Shown here in pieces: positions 1 to 12,360 of a DNA stretch of 64,000 nt. Source of the stretch: Diospyros lotus (taxonomy: Eukaryota; Streptophyta; Magnoliopsida; Ericales; Ebenaceae); NCBI RefSeq assembly GCF_014633365.1, contig NW_026267104.1:3410001-3474000 (forward strand), in the 5' to 3' direction. Position numbers and translations under genes: made by a program. Below the pieces are notes generated by a model, which was not told where the DNA came from, searched no databases, and worked only from the letters and a program-made list of their open reading frames with translations. Each line of letters begins with the position of its first letter. Position 1 is the stretch's first letter.

Positions 1-735
1 CCCCTAATGACAGTGACAAGAGATGAACACCATCAACTGTAGCTTGATCCACTCCAGAGTCACTAGACACTGCATTGTTGAGGAATAACACTTGCATGTT
101 GCCAGCCAGGCCTTTGATGCCAATACAAATGGCTGTTCCTTTTGGCATAGCTGCAGTACTCAGCATATAGCTCCCCACTGCCAGCAGCTGCTGACAGTGC
201 ATGAGTTCCATGACCATCGTAATCTCTCAGAGTGTCATAACCCTAAGTTTTTAATACATTCAATATGGGTGCTTCATCTGTTTTCTGAATGAGTGCACCC
301 CATAAGTTTGTTGTTACAATGAGAAGAGTTTAGCTCTCTTCCAGCTTGACATGTTCATGCCATCATGCTGGCAAGGCATGCCATTATTGTTGAAACTCAC
401 TTTATGGCTACGTTCCAATGTCAACAACACTTACAATCAACCAAAGCAAGGCACCAGCCAGAGGCGTGCTTGTACAAGCCAAGAAATTTTGTATGGTTGT
501 ATGGAGGTGCATTAGACCTTTCTGGATATATGGCAACATGGTCAGGCATTTTCTCCCGTTATTTTAAGTGGGACTGGGAGAGAAATGCACTGAAGCCATC
601 AAGAACATGCAGAGACCATCCAGAGAAGAAGTGAAGTTCATGTAGATGTGTACCAGCTGCAGTGCCAATTGAGAGGAGGGGGAGGAGCAAACAGAGGACA
701 CGTTGGGACAAGTTAAACGCTCCATTGTAAGGGGT
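1..735 (-). pseudogene. subtilisin-like protease (subtilase) pseudogene, partial
   Basis: The minus strand reads as a broken plant subtilase (S8 family, SBT1-like). In order, falling from about 700, I see a possible leucine-rich secretion signal and a propeptide-like VLDGFSAFLSQSHL (near 600). Next come a MPDHVAIYPE-like stretch (near 535), SFNNNGMP (near 395) and a NSSHCNNKLMG-like piece (near 320). The active-site histidine motif DYDGHGTHALSAAAGS lies near 215, followed by GTAI and a VDQATVDGVHLLSLSLG-like stretch close to base 5. These lie in different frames and are separated by several frameshifts and stops, so no intact protein is encoded. The catalytic Asp region (DTG) is damaged and the catalytic Ser would lie beyond the left edge. 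The order of the pieces is that of a normal subtilase, so this is a decayed gene or duplicate, not a chance match. The 5' limit near 735 is approximate. Confidence 0.82.
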
Positions 736-2557
736 ACCGACCTTGGATATTTGATTGAGGATTCAATGTTCCTTGTTATACAGAGTTCAGAGTAACCTGT
801 ACTCTGGTCCATGTAAGGAAGCTAAAAATTGAAATCAATTGACAAGTTTTGGAAGTTACACATATTGCACTAAAGATGATATTTTGGCTAACTTTGTATG
901 TTTGGAAAAGGTGAAAATCACAAAGACGGTGAAAGATGATGTTAATTTGATGTGGATGGAATGATCAAAAGAAGATACTTGGACAGAGAAACTACTCATG
1001 AGGGCCAAATCAGGATTAACAATATGATTTCTTTACTTTGGATTCAAACATAGTTACAACAGAATTCGCTACCTAGGTAGGCCTGCTTTTATAAGGCTTA
1101 CTTCTAACAGTATTCATGGGAGAGAACTAAAAATTTCGAAGCTGGTTGAATAACTGTAGGTCTCTTTTAAACTTGTGACTGCCTTGGACTAGAATTGGCC
1201 ACTTGCCAAAAAAAGTTTTAAAAGCTGTACCTGAAAACTAGCGAGTCATTTCATGGCTCACCTATATAATCAAATAACTGAATTTTCTAAAAAGAAAGGA
1301 AATTCACTTTTGATCAACACATCCAATGAACATGACCATCGGAAAACAAGACCAACTACTATTTCATCAGCTATGATATTCCTGGAAATTGAAAACAAGT
1401 GATTGGCAAATGACCTAAGATGTTTTTCTAATATATTTGACTATTATTATTATTATTATTATTTTGATAAGCTGAGATGTTAGTGAGTAAAATAAAAGGA
1501 TAAGGGTTTGTTTCATGTATTTCCTGAAATATGCCAGTTCATTTTGCAGTTGACCACAAACTATCAGAGTAGTTTTGTGATGCTGTAAGGCTATATTTTG
1601 CAATCCAAAGGAAACCAGAGTTTTACACTCACACAACCATACAAAGCACCAAAGAAGTCAAACTGCCAAAAACCACGCTAGATGGGTGTTACACTTCTGG
1701 GGATGCCATGAAGGTTTATGTGTTTACTTGGATGGAACACACAACCTATCTGGCACAAGATCTACTCTCCAAAATGGAGTCCTCGCAGGAAACAATAAGA
1801 AAATAAAGTGAATGATCAACAGTATGAAAGATCATATCCTTATATATTCTCATGATAAAGCAAGACGAGTTCATTTCAAAGTGAATCTGTATAACATGCA
1901 ACAATAATTTATTTAGTTTGCTTTCTCAAGATGCATCTTTCATATTTCTAGAAGTGATAAACAAGTACAGAATGCACTAATACTTGATACTGTCAGAAGC
2001 AGAGACATGCTTTGTCCTTGCTATAATATTCTATTGTCATCATATCAAAAAAGTACCAGCTTTGCTAACTGCCAATACATTTTATAATTTAAAAGAAATG
2101 AGTTGTTAACTTATTATATGCGGTCATGGGTGCTAATGGTGTCAGCTGAACAAAAGACAAAACATAACTTTATAAAATCGCAATTCATTACAACCTTGAA
2201 GATTTCAAATTGGTGGTACAAACAAATCTGATTGTAGCTCTACACCCCTAACAATATAAGCCCAGATACATATTTCTAGCTCTTCCCCACCAAAATTTTC
2301 AAAACATCTAACCAAAAACAAAAATCCCTGCTCTTCATTCTTTCTTCTCTAATTTCTTTTTCAACTTACCATGGCTAACAATCATCCTTAAGTCAATTGA
2401 ATTTCTCTATAAAAGAAAGCTTCAATTTAGTCAATGTGGTTGAAAGCTATAAGTACCTGAATAAATTATGACAGCATGCGACTGTGCTTCGTCATTAAAG
2501 CTCCACCCAAAAATTTCCAGCCAAACATCAATTGCTAAAACAGATGATTGGCAATCC
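736..2557. other. intergenic, including the RLK 3' UTR
   Basis: No coding region is supported here. An (ATT)n microsatellite lies at 1442-1463. The part just below 2558 should hold the 3' untranslated region of the minus-strand kinase gene. The short open frames are AT-rich and resemble nothing I know. Confidence 0.6.
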
Positions 2558-5500
2558 TCAAACAGAGGGTATGGCAGAAGGAGATTGCGGAGAACCAGTT
2601 TCAAGTAGAAAGCTCCTGCTGCAATAAGACCTAGATGTACTTGAAGACGAAGCAAGACACCTTCCATCCCCACTGTGAAAAATTGCTTCGCTTCTGTGTA
2701 ATTTTTCTTTACTATTTCGTCTCCTCCCCTCAGTTCCTTCATACTCTTCATCTTCCACAGCATCAATAAACCTGTTGTGTATTGGATCTGAACATTCATA
2801 TAGAAGCCGAAGGACTTGCTTAATTGAGGGTCTTGCCCTCCCTTCTTTCTGGGTGCACCATCTGGCAATTGACACAACTGTTTCAAGTTGATCCAAGTCA
2901 AATAGATCACCAATACTGGAGTCCACAAGCTCAGAAAGCCTCGACTCTGAAGCCATGAATTCTTCAGACCACTCCACCAAATTCTTGTTGTCCTGTATTG
3001 CTCTCCTTGCGGTCACCAGCTCTAACAATACCACACCAAAACTGTAGACATCACTTTTTTCAGTGAGCTCTCGAGTGACAGCATATTCAGGATCCATGTA
3101 ACCTGAAAGTTAAGTGCATCCCTTCAGGAAAAGTACAAAGAATTTTGTGATTGTGACAACAATTTTCTTCCCTACCTGGAGTGCCCCTGATGTCGGTGTT
3201 TACTGGTTCAAAGCAAATTGATCCATCTTTTGAAGCATGTGCAAGGCCAAAATCAGCAACCTGTAAAACAAATTAAGGGTTGGGTTAATTGATTGAGAAC
3301 TAATCCAAACACATTGACGGCAATGCTGCTAAGATATATTAATCAGACAGACTATTAAAAGATGGAAAAGAAAAAAGAAAAGCAATAATATCTGAATTAA
3401 TGATGTTTAGTTAATTGGAAAAATTATTTCTTTCTCACCCATTGTAGTTGAGGTCAGAACAATAAAAAGTAAAACCTATAATGGCAACTGACTGGATCCA
3501 TTACCTTTGCAACAAAAGTCTCATCTAGCAGAATATTGCTGGATTTAATGTCTCTATGGCATAGGGGAGGATCACAATAGAAATGGAGGTACTCCTGCAT
3601 GCCAGGATATCAATGAATCTAGTGGTCAAGATGAAATTTTGATTCTCAACAAATCTAGTGGTTTTGAAACAAAAGTTAATTGGTTCAGATTGGAGCATTA
3701 TTATACAAATTACCAAGGCATTTGCCACATCAATAGCAATTTGAATTCTAGTCCGCCAACTCAGAGGAGGTCTACCTGGAGCTGAAAATAAACAAACGAG
3801 ACATTTCAAACACACTAGAGGAGTAGATATCACAGTATTAATTTCGTTGAATCAAAATACAGCTATGCATCGGGCAGAATAGAATCATGACTGAAGTTTA
3901 TAAAGAAGCGACTGATTTTTATATCTTGTCAAAATAAATACACAAGTTATGTGATTCAATATACCCTGTGGGAACAAGAGACAAGAAAAGAACCAATTTG
4001 TTCCCTTTTAAGTGATCAAGATCCAATGAAAAAAGTGACAGGGGTAATTGAAGAGCATACTGTGAAGGTGGTCCTTCAAGCTTCCATTTGCCATATACTC
4101 ATACATGAGTAACCTGGCATCCAATAAAAGAAGATTTCAGTTTCCAAACAAATATTTTACAAGACATGGGCATATCTATAAGTATGCAAGTGAATGAATT
4201 ACCTCTCATGTTTCCCGATGCAAAATCCTTTGAGAGCAACAAGATGACGATGATGCAGCCTAGCAAGGAGCTCTATTTCTCTGCAGAACTCATCCACAGC
4301 CTGCTCCGTATCTTTATCCATCCGCTTCACTGCTACTACTAAACCATCACTAAACTGAGCTTTGAAAACAGTTCCAAACCCCCCTTGTCCAATTACAGTG
4401 TTGAAGTTATTTGTTGCATATTTTGTCTCCTTATAACTGAAACTTCGGAATGCAGATGATGGGTCTGCATGTGGATCAATTCCCCAACCAAAAGAACAAA
4501 ATAAAAGGACAGAACAAGGAAGACAAAGAAAGTTATGTATTTTCTCACGCAAAAGTAAAGAACATAACAAGAAACACCAAAAATCCCACCACCTTTTGGA
4601 AATTTTCTTGAAGGCCGAGCAAAGGGTTTTTGAGATGTCTTATTGATGTTGTCAGAATCCTCCAGTTCTCGGCTTTTCCTACGAATCAGAAATGTCAACA
4701 CTACCAGCATCATAACAGCAACTGCTGTAACTACTATGCCCAGACCTGGAACTAATGTGAGATGGTAGTGATGGTGTTTTCTGTTGAGAGATGGACTCAG
4801 GGAGAGCTGGTTTGGGCTAGCAGCATTAACTGGACGACTAGGAGATGCTTCAGGTGAAAGCAAAGATGGGGATGGCTCTGAAGCTAGCATTAAAAATGCA
4901 ATAAATCAATAATTAAATGGTATAACATGGATATGAAACAGCAGGGACATTGCCTACAAATATTAAGTGAACAGAAAATGGGTGAAATCCAGTGATAAGA
5001 GCAACCATCAGAGGATAAATCAAATTTAACATGCTATACCAACTGTGGAGTGTTCTAATCTATCCACACACCAAGCCCATTTCTGGTTATATATATTTTC
5101 TTGACAAGCTGGCCCAGGAAAGAGTTAAGAGTAAAGGAGATTTATATCTTATACCAACCAAGGAGTCTGACCCTGCCCTTGGACTGATTGGCAGATGAGC
5201 ATTGTTTGATATTTGGTAAGCCAAAACAGCTATTATTAGAGGGTGGACCATGATTTTTGGGTGGAATTGCCATCACCAACTGAGAAATAGGAAGTCAACT
5301 ATATTGATAAAGAAAAATCTACAAGCTTTAATCAGAGCCAGCTTCTTGATACATCTTCCTAATAGCAAGCTCAACACATGGACAAGTTGGAAAACACAAA
5401 ATAATCTTCCCACCCTATAGAGAGAGAGAGAGAGATGTGATCAAAATCAAGTCTATTACATCCATCAGGTTCCCTCAAGAATTGTCCCCCACCTCACCTT

Positions 5501-7739
5501 AGATAAGATCTGAAAATATATTCTGCCATCTTAAGCAGTCCATTTATACCAACTTAAGTAATATTCCTCCTCATATTTTTTTATTATTATTAGGTAAGTG
5601 GACGGCATTATCACACTGATCGAGAACAACCACAAAATGGGATATAAAACATGAAAGTTATGTGGGCTAAGAATTAAGGATTGTAGCACACAAATTCAAT
5701 GATAAAGTGAAACGACCACCCAAAGAAAGATTGAATATAGCATTGCAAGGAAAAAAAAAATCTAACATAGAAGATACCTAAAACCTCAACGTAAACAAAT
5801 TCAATGATGAAGAGAAATGAAAATCTAAAGAAGGATGGAATATGAGCATCAAGAGAAAAATATAACCAAGAAGATATCTAAAATCTAAAGGCATGAAGGC
5901 AAGGACCTAAGACAATGTTTAACAATACCTATAGGAGTCATAAGCCCTTGAACCCCAAAGAAGCAGCTCGCAAAGTTGACAGCTGACACATTATCAACTT
6001 GGCTTGCAAGCGCAACAAAGGTTGCATCCCGGCAAGTACTCAATGTCATATTATCTGCTGCCCCTACCAAATTGCGAAGATAAAGAATACCAGCATTTAA
6101 ACATTTTCTGCAATTACTTTCCACTGAAAGTGGCAGCCTGCAATTTTTTGTGACATCTGCAAATTTAGGAGATTGAAGCATCTGTGTGACAGTTGTTCGA
6201 CCCTGACACTCATAATTAACCGGGATTCTGGTCCCCAATCCACAAAGAACTGTTGCATTTCTTGTCACCCCATATAGCTGTAAGGTTTCTGAAATGGAAT
6301 TGAGGCAAATCTGAGGTAGATCTGAAGCAACCCCAAGGTTGCTCGTCAGATTTGCATAGTGAGCAATAGATACTGCAACAAGGGCATTAATGTAGCGGCA
6401 ACACCTTGCTCTGTCTTCTTTCTTGGAGCATATGGAGGCAGCCAATGTGAAGTTTGACCCACTCAAATCTAAGGGGCAATCTGGATAAATAAAGAAACAA
6501 AAACATAAAAGTTAAATTGATTAAGAGGCCGTAATTATATTAGGCTTACTTCCCTTCCCTCTATCCTTCTTTTCTTCTTCTTTCTGTTAATGCATTAGGC
6601 TTACTTCTAAGAACATATTGAAAGAAAAATGCAGTTGGTTCACAGTTATAAATCACGATTTTGCATTTGCAACAGTTACAAACATGAGTTCTCTCTTCTG
6701 GCATAACCAGCCAGCAAGTTGGATCAATTTATTTATGGTGATTTGGAAGTATGAATTATCACATTGTGAATTAACAAATGCCATCAAGAACAAATCAAAT
6801 ATATCCAAGTAGCTGGTACAGGGTTCTTGAGACAAAATTAGTAGAAAACTAGAAGAAATTTGAAAATCTCAGAGTATCTTGATATTGCCAAAGGCCTTTA
6901 ACATTAGTGTTTGTAATGTCCCACCCAAACAAAATTACAACCTATTCACAGACTGGGTTTCTATTTGGTGTTTCACGGGCTTCAGTGCTATGACGCTACC
7001 TATTCCATGATAGCAAATTTAACCGACTTATAATTGCCTAATTTACAGCATGCATAGAACATTTCTGAACACAATGTAAGATAGTTCTTTCATGGTGAAA
7101 GTGAAACAAGATTTAAGGTTAAATCAACAAGAAAGATATAACTGCTCTAACTTGTGTCATCAAACAGGCACACACAAAGAAGTAATTGTAGGGTTTTATC
7201 TTTCGAATCTAAAATCAACATTATGGACTCGTAACCCCCAAGTACCTTCATATAGTGCCCAGAATGGCAGTATATCACAAACTAAACCCAATGCATGAGA
7301 CCAAACCCTAGGGAATACAAGTAAAAGGATAATAAAAAGAGGAGGGGATATATCTGCATTTGCATCCAACAAAACAGATAAATACACCATAAAACTGTAT
7401 GTCAAGATTCCCAACTCCACCATGTGAAGTCCCAGGTCCCCAGAGATCAAAGAACTCCTAGATAACCATACATTAAGCCAATTACATTGAAAAAACGAAC
7501 AAGAACGATCCTAAAAAACAAGAAAATGAAAAAGAAGAATTCGAATAGTTTCATATACTCACAAGTAATAGCCAAACCCATATGCATAATTGGCTATTTT
7601 GCCATAAATGGATGGCAAAAGAGAAGCTGGAGAACTGAAAAGAAAGAAAGGGCTTACCAGTAGCCGACACTGTGGAAAAAGAATGCATTTCAAGGAGCAG
7701 GAGCAAACCCAGAAAGATGACCGTTCCGTGAATCGCCAT
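2558..7739 (-). CDS. SPARK-domain receptor-like protein kinase (At1g49730/At3g19300 type)
   Basis: Nine exons in transcript order: 7739-7658, 6480-5929, 4883-4593, 4464-4203, 4113-4061, 3781-3714, 3594-3505, 3260-3176 and 3102-2558. All have GT-AG borders and keep frame, giving 675 aa, a normal length for this family. Exon 1 encodes a signal peptide ([20 protein letters not shown]). Residues about 28-212 are the Cys-rich extracellular SPARK domain, starting [11 protein letters not shown] Ser/Pro-rich spacer and one membrane helix (about 255-278) followed by RRK come next. The kinase has the glycine loop GQGGFG (334-339), the ATP-binding Lys in VAVKRM (355), HRDIKSSN (catalytic Asp 451), DFG (469) and GYMDPEY in the activation segment. 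All key residues are present, so it should be an active Ser/Thr kinase at the plasma membrane. The tail has the family's [17 protein letters not shown] stretch. The acceptor of exon 3 could also be 6 nt further in (4877). The ligand is unknown. Confidence 0.93.
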
Positions 7740-7749
7740 GGATGCTCCG

Positions 7750-7754
<5 letters not shown>

Positions 7755-7786
<32 letters not shown>
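7755..7786. repeat. (AG)n microsatellite in the RLK 5' leader
   Basis: A 16-unit AG run (CT on the sense strand) lies 16 bases upstream of the kinase start codon, so it probably belongs to the 5' UTR or core promoter. CT-rich leaders of this kind are common in plants and often vary in length between individuals. Confidence 0.85.
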
Positions 7787-7790
<4 letters not shown>

Positions 7791-8476
7791 GCGGCGATAA
7801 AAGTCAGGTGTGTTTAAGAGACACTGAGCCGAGGAGCAGAACAGAGACAGTCGAGGCGCTGTTAGTGCGGCTTCTGAGTGTCCCACTCGATCAATTTTAC
7901 TCACTTCTTCTATGCCCTGTTTGGCTCTCTCTCATTGTTAAAATTAATGTAAAAATATATTAAATAGTTTATTCAATATAATTATCCATTAAGATTATAA
8001 AATATGATTAGAAATCATTATTTTAAAAATAATATTACATAGCAAAAAAAGTTAACGACGTCTATTGTTTTTTTTAGAATATATTGTTATATAGAGAGAG
8101 AGACTATCAAATTTAAACCTTTTATTTGTTGTATAAATTATTTTTTTAAGTTAATTAATAGAAAAAAGGGTTAAGAAAATGAATTTAAATATTAACATAG
8201 TTTGATGAGAAATATATGACTTCAGATAGGCCAAAAGGATAAATATAAATCGTTAAAATGAAGTATTTACCAAATTAAAATATAATACTATTTATGTTAT
8301 ATAAAATACTCTCAATTATTGATATTTGGAATGTTCTTCCTTGCGGGAGCTCTCATTGTTCGGTTCTATAATTTTTAATAGGGAAAATAAATTTGAGTCT
8401 AATCCATAATTATTGCGCAGAGAATAAATTCGAATTTGAGAACTCAAGTCATTCACTAAAATAACTCCAAGGACCT
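7787..8476. other. intergenic, RLK promoter side
   Basis: AT-rich DNA with no coding frame that I can support. It should contain the promoter of the minus-strand kinase gene. I see no clear TATA box at a fitting distance. Confidence 0.5.
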
Positions 8477-8492
8477 CAAATATCGATACTTG

Positions 8493-8729
8493 GGTGCAAA
8501 ATGTGAAATCCCTCACCTTAAAGGCCCCCCACACATTGCTCCACACATGTGAGAGGGGTTAATTACGGAACACGGCGGCCCCCAAGATAGGAGGATAGTG
8601 CATAGTGCCCACAAGGAACCACCTTCACAAGAGGATAAAATTCTCATACTGCGGCTACTATAACTCGAACCTGCATCATTGGGTATAATTTTCTACCCTG
8701 TGAACCATCCGTACTATGCCTGTGGGGGC
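8493..8729 (-). mobile_element. tRNA-derived SINE with 16-bp target-site duplication
   Basis: A 237-bp insertion is flanked by the exact direct repeat CAAATATCGATACTTG at 8477-8492 and 8730-8745. On the minus strand the 5' end (near 8729) has a tRNA-like head. GGCATAGTACGGATGGTTCA resembles an A box, and GGTTCGAGTT resembles a B box about 25 bases further on. The body contains GGTTCCTTGTGGGC and CCGCCGTGTTCCG, reminiscent of the plant Au SINE family, though I cannot align them here. There is no poly(A) tail. The element is non-autonomous and encodes nothing. Confidence 0.8.
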
Positions 8730-8767
8730 CAAATATCGATACTTGTAAGGTAGCATAGAGGTTCTAA

Positions 8768-9128
8768 GAGCATCTCTAATGAGGAGTGGTATTTGGGGTG
8801 CTATTTTTATAATTGCCAAAATGGCACCCGAATTAAAAATCAACAACTCCAATAGAGGTGCCATGTGAGGTTGCAAAATGGTAACAATTCTCTTGGGGTA
8901 TCATTTTTACAACCAACTGTTATTTCTGACTACTCTATTTCAACTTTTATTATAAAAATTGATTATTTGAATTTAAAATTTGATAAAAAATATTAAAATA
9001 TTAAATGATACTCTATTTTGGCGCTTGTCATTTGAGCAGATTTATTTTTTAAAAATGCTATAATATTATTCAAAGTTATAAATAGATAATTTAGCACTTC
9101 AAAATGACGCTCCCCTTTAGAGATGCTC
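8768..9128. mobile_element. MITE, PIF/Harbinger type, TAA target duplication
   Basis: A 361-bp AT-rich element has inverted termini. The left end reads GAGCATCTCTAATGAGGAG and the right end, reverse-complemented, reads GAGCATCTCTAAAGGGGAG. It is flanked by TAA on both sides (8765-8767 and 9129-9131). The 3-bp TWA duplication and the GAGCATCTC ends fit the Tourist/PIF-Harbinger group. No transposase is present. Confidence 0.85.
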
Positions 9129-9279
9129 TAATAAACTTATTTTCTTAATTATTTTGTCAACTTTCAAAGGACACCTTTAAATAAAAACACAGGACTTAAT
9201 TTGCAATGTAGCGCCAAACGTGACCTTATTCACTACCCGTGACCCACAATTAAAGCGTATATAAATCTAAAAAAATGAA

Positions 9280-9500
9280 CGATTCGAATCCTTCCGTGAT
9301 GCTGGCCGGAGGGGCATCAAAGTGGGACCCACGAAGCCTTCGAACTCGGTAGATGACAGCGGGGTGACCGGAGCGGGCATGTCTGTATTCGCCTTGGAGG
9401 CTCGGGAAGAGGGGATCGTTGCGATGCGTTTGGCCACGCCCCCTCTTGGAAGTTGGGAACACGCTCGTGTGTTCAAGTCCGGACAAACGCCCCCGCCGAC
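9280..9500. other. isolated GC-rich island, nature unknown
   Basis: A block of about 220 bp with markedly higher GC sits in AT-rich DNA. Open frames overlap on both strands (+ 9322-9504, - 9267-9476), as GC-rich sequence tends to give. None of the translations resembles a family I know. It could be a captured gene fragment or a transposon internal piece. Confidence 0.35.
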
Positions 9501-11019
9501 GTAGTTTACAATCTCCGATGTAATATATTTAGCAAATAAAAATGCACATTTAATTTTTAATATTTATAGTGATAATTTATATTAATATTTAGGGTTAACT
9601 ATTATCAGTAGAAGTGGGTAATATTTTCGTTAAATCAAAATTATCACTTCAATTTGATTTTAAGTTATATATTAGTTCGGTTTAATTTTTAAATTTGACA
9701 ATTTAATTATACACACATATATATATATAATCTTACAGGATTTGAAACATGGGAGTGATCAACGAGTATACCCAGTACTTATATGTTGCAATCTACGGGC
9801 CGGGGCCCAAAATCTCATTTCTCAGTACTGGCCCTATAACCAACATAATGATCTCATCACTCAGTAATTAGGCCCTATTGCGGGCCCATCTTAACTTGCG
9901 CTTGCAGCAATATGGGCCAGGTTGTGGCCCACTATATATGAATTGGATGATTCTCTCACTCCTTGGCCCACGAATGTTTCTTATTCAAATCTTGAGATTG
10001 TTGCAAATTTGCTCTTTTTTATTTGGACATAAACATTTTTGGGTAAAATTTTTTTTTTTACATAAAAATACATTTTATCATCCTTTTCAATATTAGATTG
10101 TGATTATGGTATTTGGAACTAATCACCACAACGTTGTCTCGATTTGAGCACCAAGAAAAAATGGTGAGATTAATTCTTTCAGTATAATTTTCGATACATA
10201 AGTTAATATGATAAATGAGGAATGAATGTATGTGAATATTATGAGTTTTGTGATTTACTTGTGGGGTTCTATACTTTTATATAGGCAATATGGGATAAGA
10301 TACTTTGACTTATTGTCCTAAAGATAATTAAATTTGATTATTTTCTCATGATGGAAGTGAATCCAACGAGCTAGATAAAGATAACATTGGACCTAGATCA
10401 TTCGGAGATGAGGTGAGTCGAGATATTCGGAGTTTATCGCCAATACTCCCATGCTCAATTATCTTAGGTAAGCCTGGCTAGATGGAAATAATGTCAAAAT
10501 TGGATTTTTTGAGAGAATGTGAGTGAAACAAAGATGATGTAAACTTTAGATTATCTAGATATGAGGTGAATCGAGATATTTTGAGCTATCTCTAATTACT
10601 CTCACGCTTAGTAATCTCAAGCTAGTAGAAGGTTATTTGGACTAGATGCAAATAAATATCGTTATCAAATTCTTCCATATAAGGATTTGGGAGTTAGATA
10701 CCAATGATTATTCTTAAAAGTTGAGCGAGTGAGGAGATACATGTCATTTTCATATGACTCATTAATAAAAACACATGACAATATGACTTGATGTATAATT
10801 TACATAAATAATCTAATGTAAAGAATTAAGATTTGTAATTATTATCATTGATATTATTATTATTAGGTTAATGAAAAAAAAAAGATGATTGTTTTTCGAA
10901 ACAACTTAAAAGTACTTTTAAATAAATAAAAACATTTTTACTTATTTTTGAAGAAATAATTCGATCATTATCAAAATAATTTATATACAACAAGAATTAT
11001 TTTTTATTATAAATAGGGT
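9501..11019. other. AT-rich intergenic with a diverged internal repeat
   Basis: No gene is visible. Two diverged direct copies of roughly 75 bp lie near 10390-10465 and 10545-10620. They share GAGGTGA(G/A)TCGAGATATT and a later CTCCCATGCTCA / CTCTCACGCTTA stretch, which suggests old transposon-derived DNA. Confidence 0.45.
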
Positions 11020-11880
11020 AAATCGCAGGAACCTCCCCTAATCTAGGGCATAATTCAAGGACCTCACTATATTTTGAGAAATTACAAAAATATCTCACAT
11101 TGTTAAATAATAACGTAAAATGATCATCATACCTTTACATATCTCTTTTCGCCCAGAAGAATTAAATATATATAGACAAACCCTAGCCATTATGACTGTC
11201 ACACGGTGTTACACCCAACCAGTAGCCATCATGACTCTAACATGGTGTTTACACCCAACCAGAAGAATTAAATATATATATATATATATTGCCGTTAGTG
11301 TTCACAAACCCTAGCCATTATGACTTTCACGAAATTGCTACTTCATTCATTCACGCACAGGGTGACATAGGGCTGGTAATTTTGGACAAGAATCGATTGC
11401 ATGAGACGACACGAATGTAAGCGAATTAGGATTGGAGTTAATCAGGTTTAGGTCATAAACGAAATAATTCATTTATGATATGATTATTTTTGTCTCTTAG
11501 CTGGGTCAACCCATCTAACCCATTTAGACATGTAATGACCCGTTTAATTAAACGTCTTAACGGGTTAACCCGAATACATTAACACGATTATATATAAAAT
11601 GATACGTTTAATTAAAAGAATTAGTAAGTTGATTTAAACTCGTTAACACGATTATACATGAAATAACACATTTAATAGGTGACACAACATGACATATTTA
11701 AATTAAACGGGTTAAACAAATTAACATGTGACACGACACGACATGTTTAGTTAAACGGGTTAAACGGATCGTGTTGTATTTGAGTTTAAAGAATTTGACA
11801 TAATTATTAAACGGATCGTGTTTGAATTAGCCTGACACGTATTATACGTATGTCTCAATACGACACGATTACGACCTGCC
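11020..11880. repeat. dispersed-repeat remnant rich in ACACGA / ACGGGTTAA words
   Basis: Two blocks near 11150-11215 and 11265-11320 repeat AGAATTAAATATATATA and AAACCCTAGCCATTATGACT. From about 11380 to 11870 the DNA repeats ACACGA, ACGGGTTAA and TTTAATTAAACG words in both orientations. This is a look common to decayed plant transposons. No coding region is seen. Confidence 0.45.
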
Positions 11881-11889
11881 ACACTTATG

Positions 11890-12360
11890 GTGACGTGCAG
11901 AAGAGATAATGACGAAAATACCCTTCATTGATGCCCAAAATTTCGGCTTCTCCCTCACCTTCTCTATCTCTCTCTGTCTGTCCAAAATTTCAGCTGCTTC
12001 CTCACCTAGTCTCTCTCTCTTTACACCGCGTCTCCTCCACCTCCGACTTGCGTCTCCTTCACCTCCGGCCGTCCGTAGGTCGTCCGCCTCCGGCGTGCGT
12101 CGGTCCACCACCAGCAGCGACCTCGGTCCTCCGACATCTCCTCCACCAACAGCGGCCGTGCGTGACCGCGTCTCCTCCACCGGCAGCGGCCGTTCGAGGA
12201 GCCGCCGGCGATTCTTTGTTGCTCCAGTCGCCCATCTTACCTTCCCAATTCGTTGAGAGAGAAATTTTGGGTTTAGGGAAAACTTCCCCATTCTTGCAAA
12301 CCCCGATTTTCTTCATCCCCTTTTCCAGTCGCCGTTTGATTACGTGAGCCCCTTCTACCT
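11890..12360 (+). other. GC/pyrimidine-rich block resembling a gene leader
   Basis: A CT-rich stretch followed by a GC-rich block opens frames of 115-140 codons on both strands. All are compositionally biased (Ser/Arg/Pro/Thr), with no recognisable domain. The sequence then returns to AT-rich DNA after ATTACGTGAGCC, which could be a splice donor. It may be the first exon and intron of an unidentified transcript, or a promoter captured by a transposon. I do not call a gene. Confidence 0.3.

Noticed and set aside
2431..2928. 165-codon minus-strand frame
   Set aside because: An alternate frame across the last kinase exon; the kinase frame holds the conserved domain.
11909..12347. 115-140 codon Ser/Arg/Pro-rich proteins
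   Set aside because: Low-complexity translations on both strands of a GC-rich block; no domain and no plausible downstream exons.
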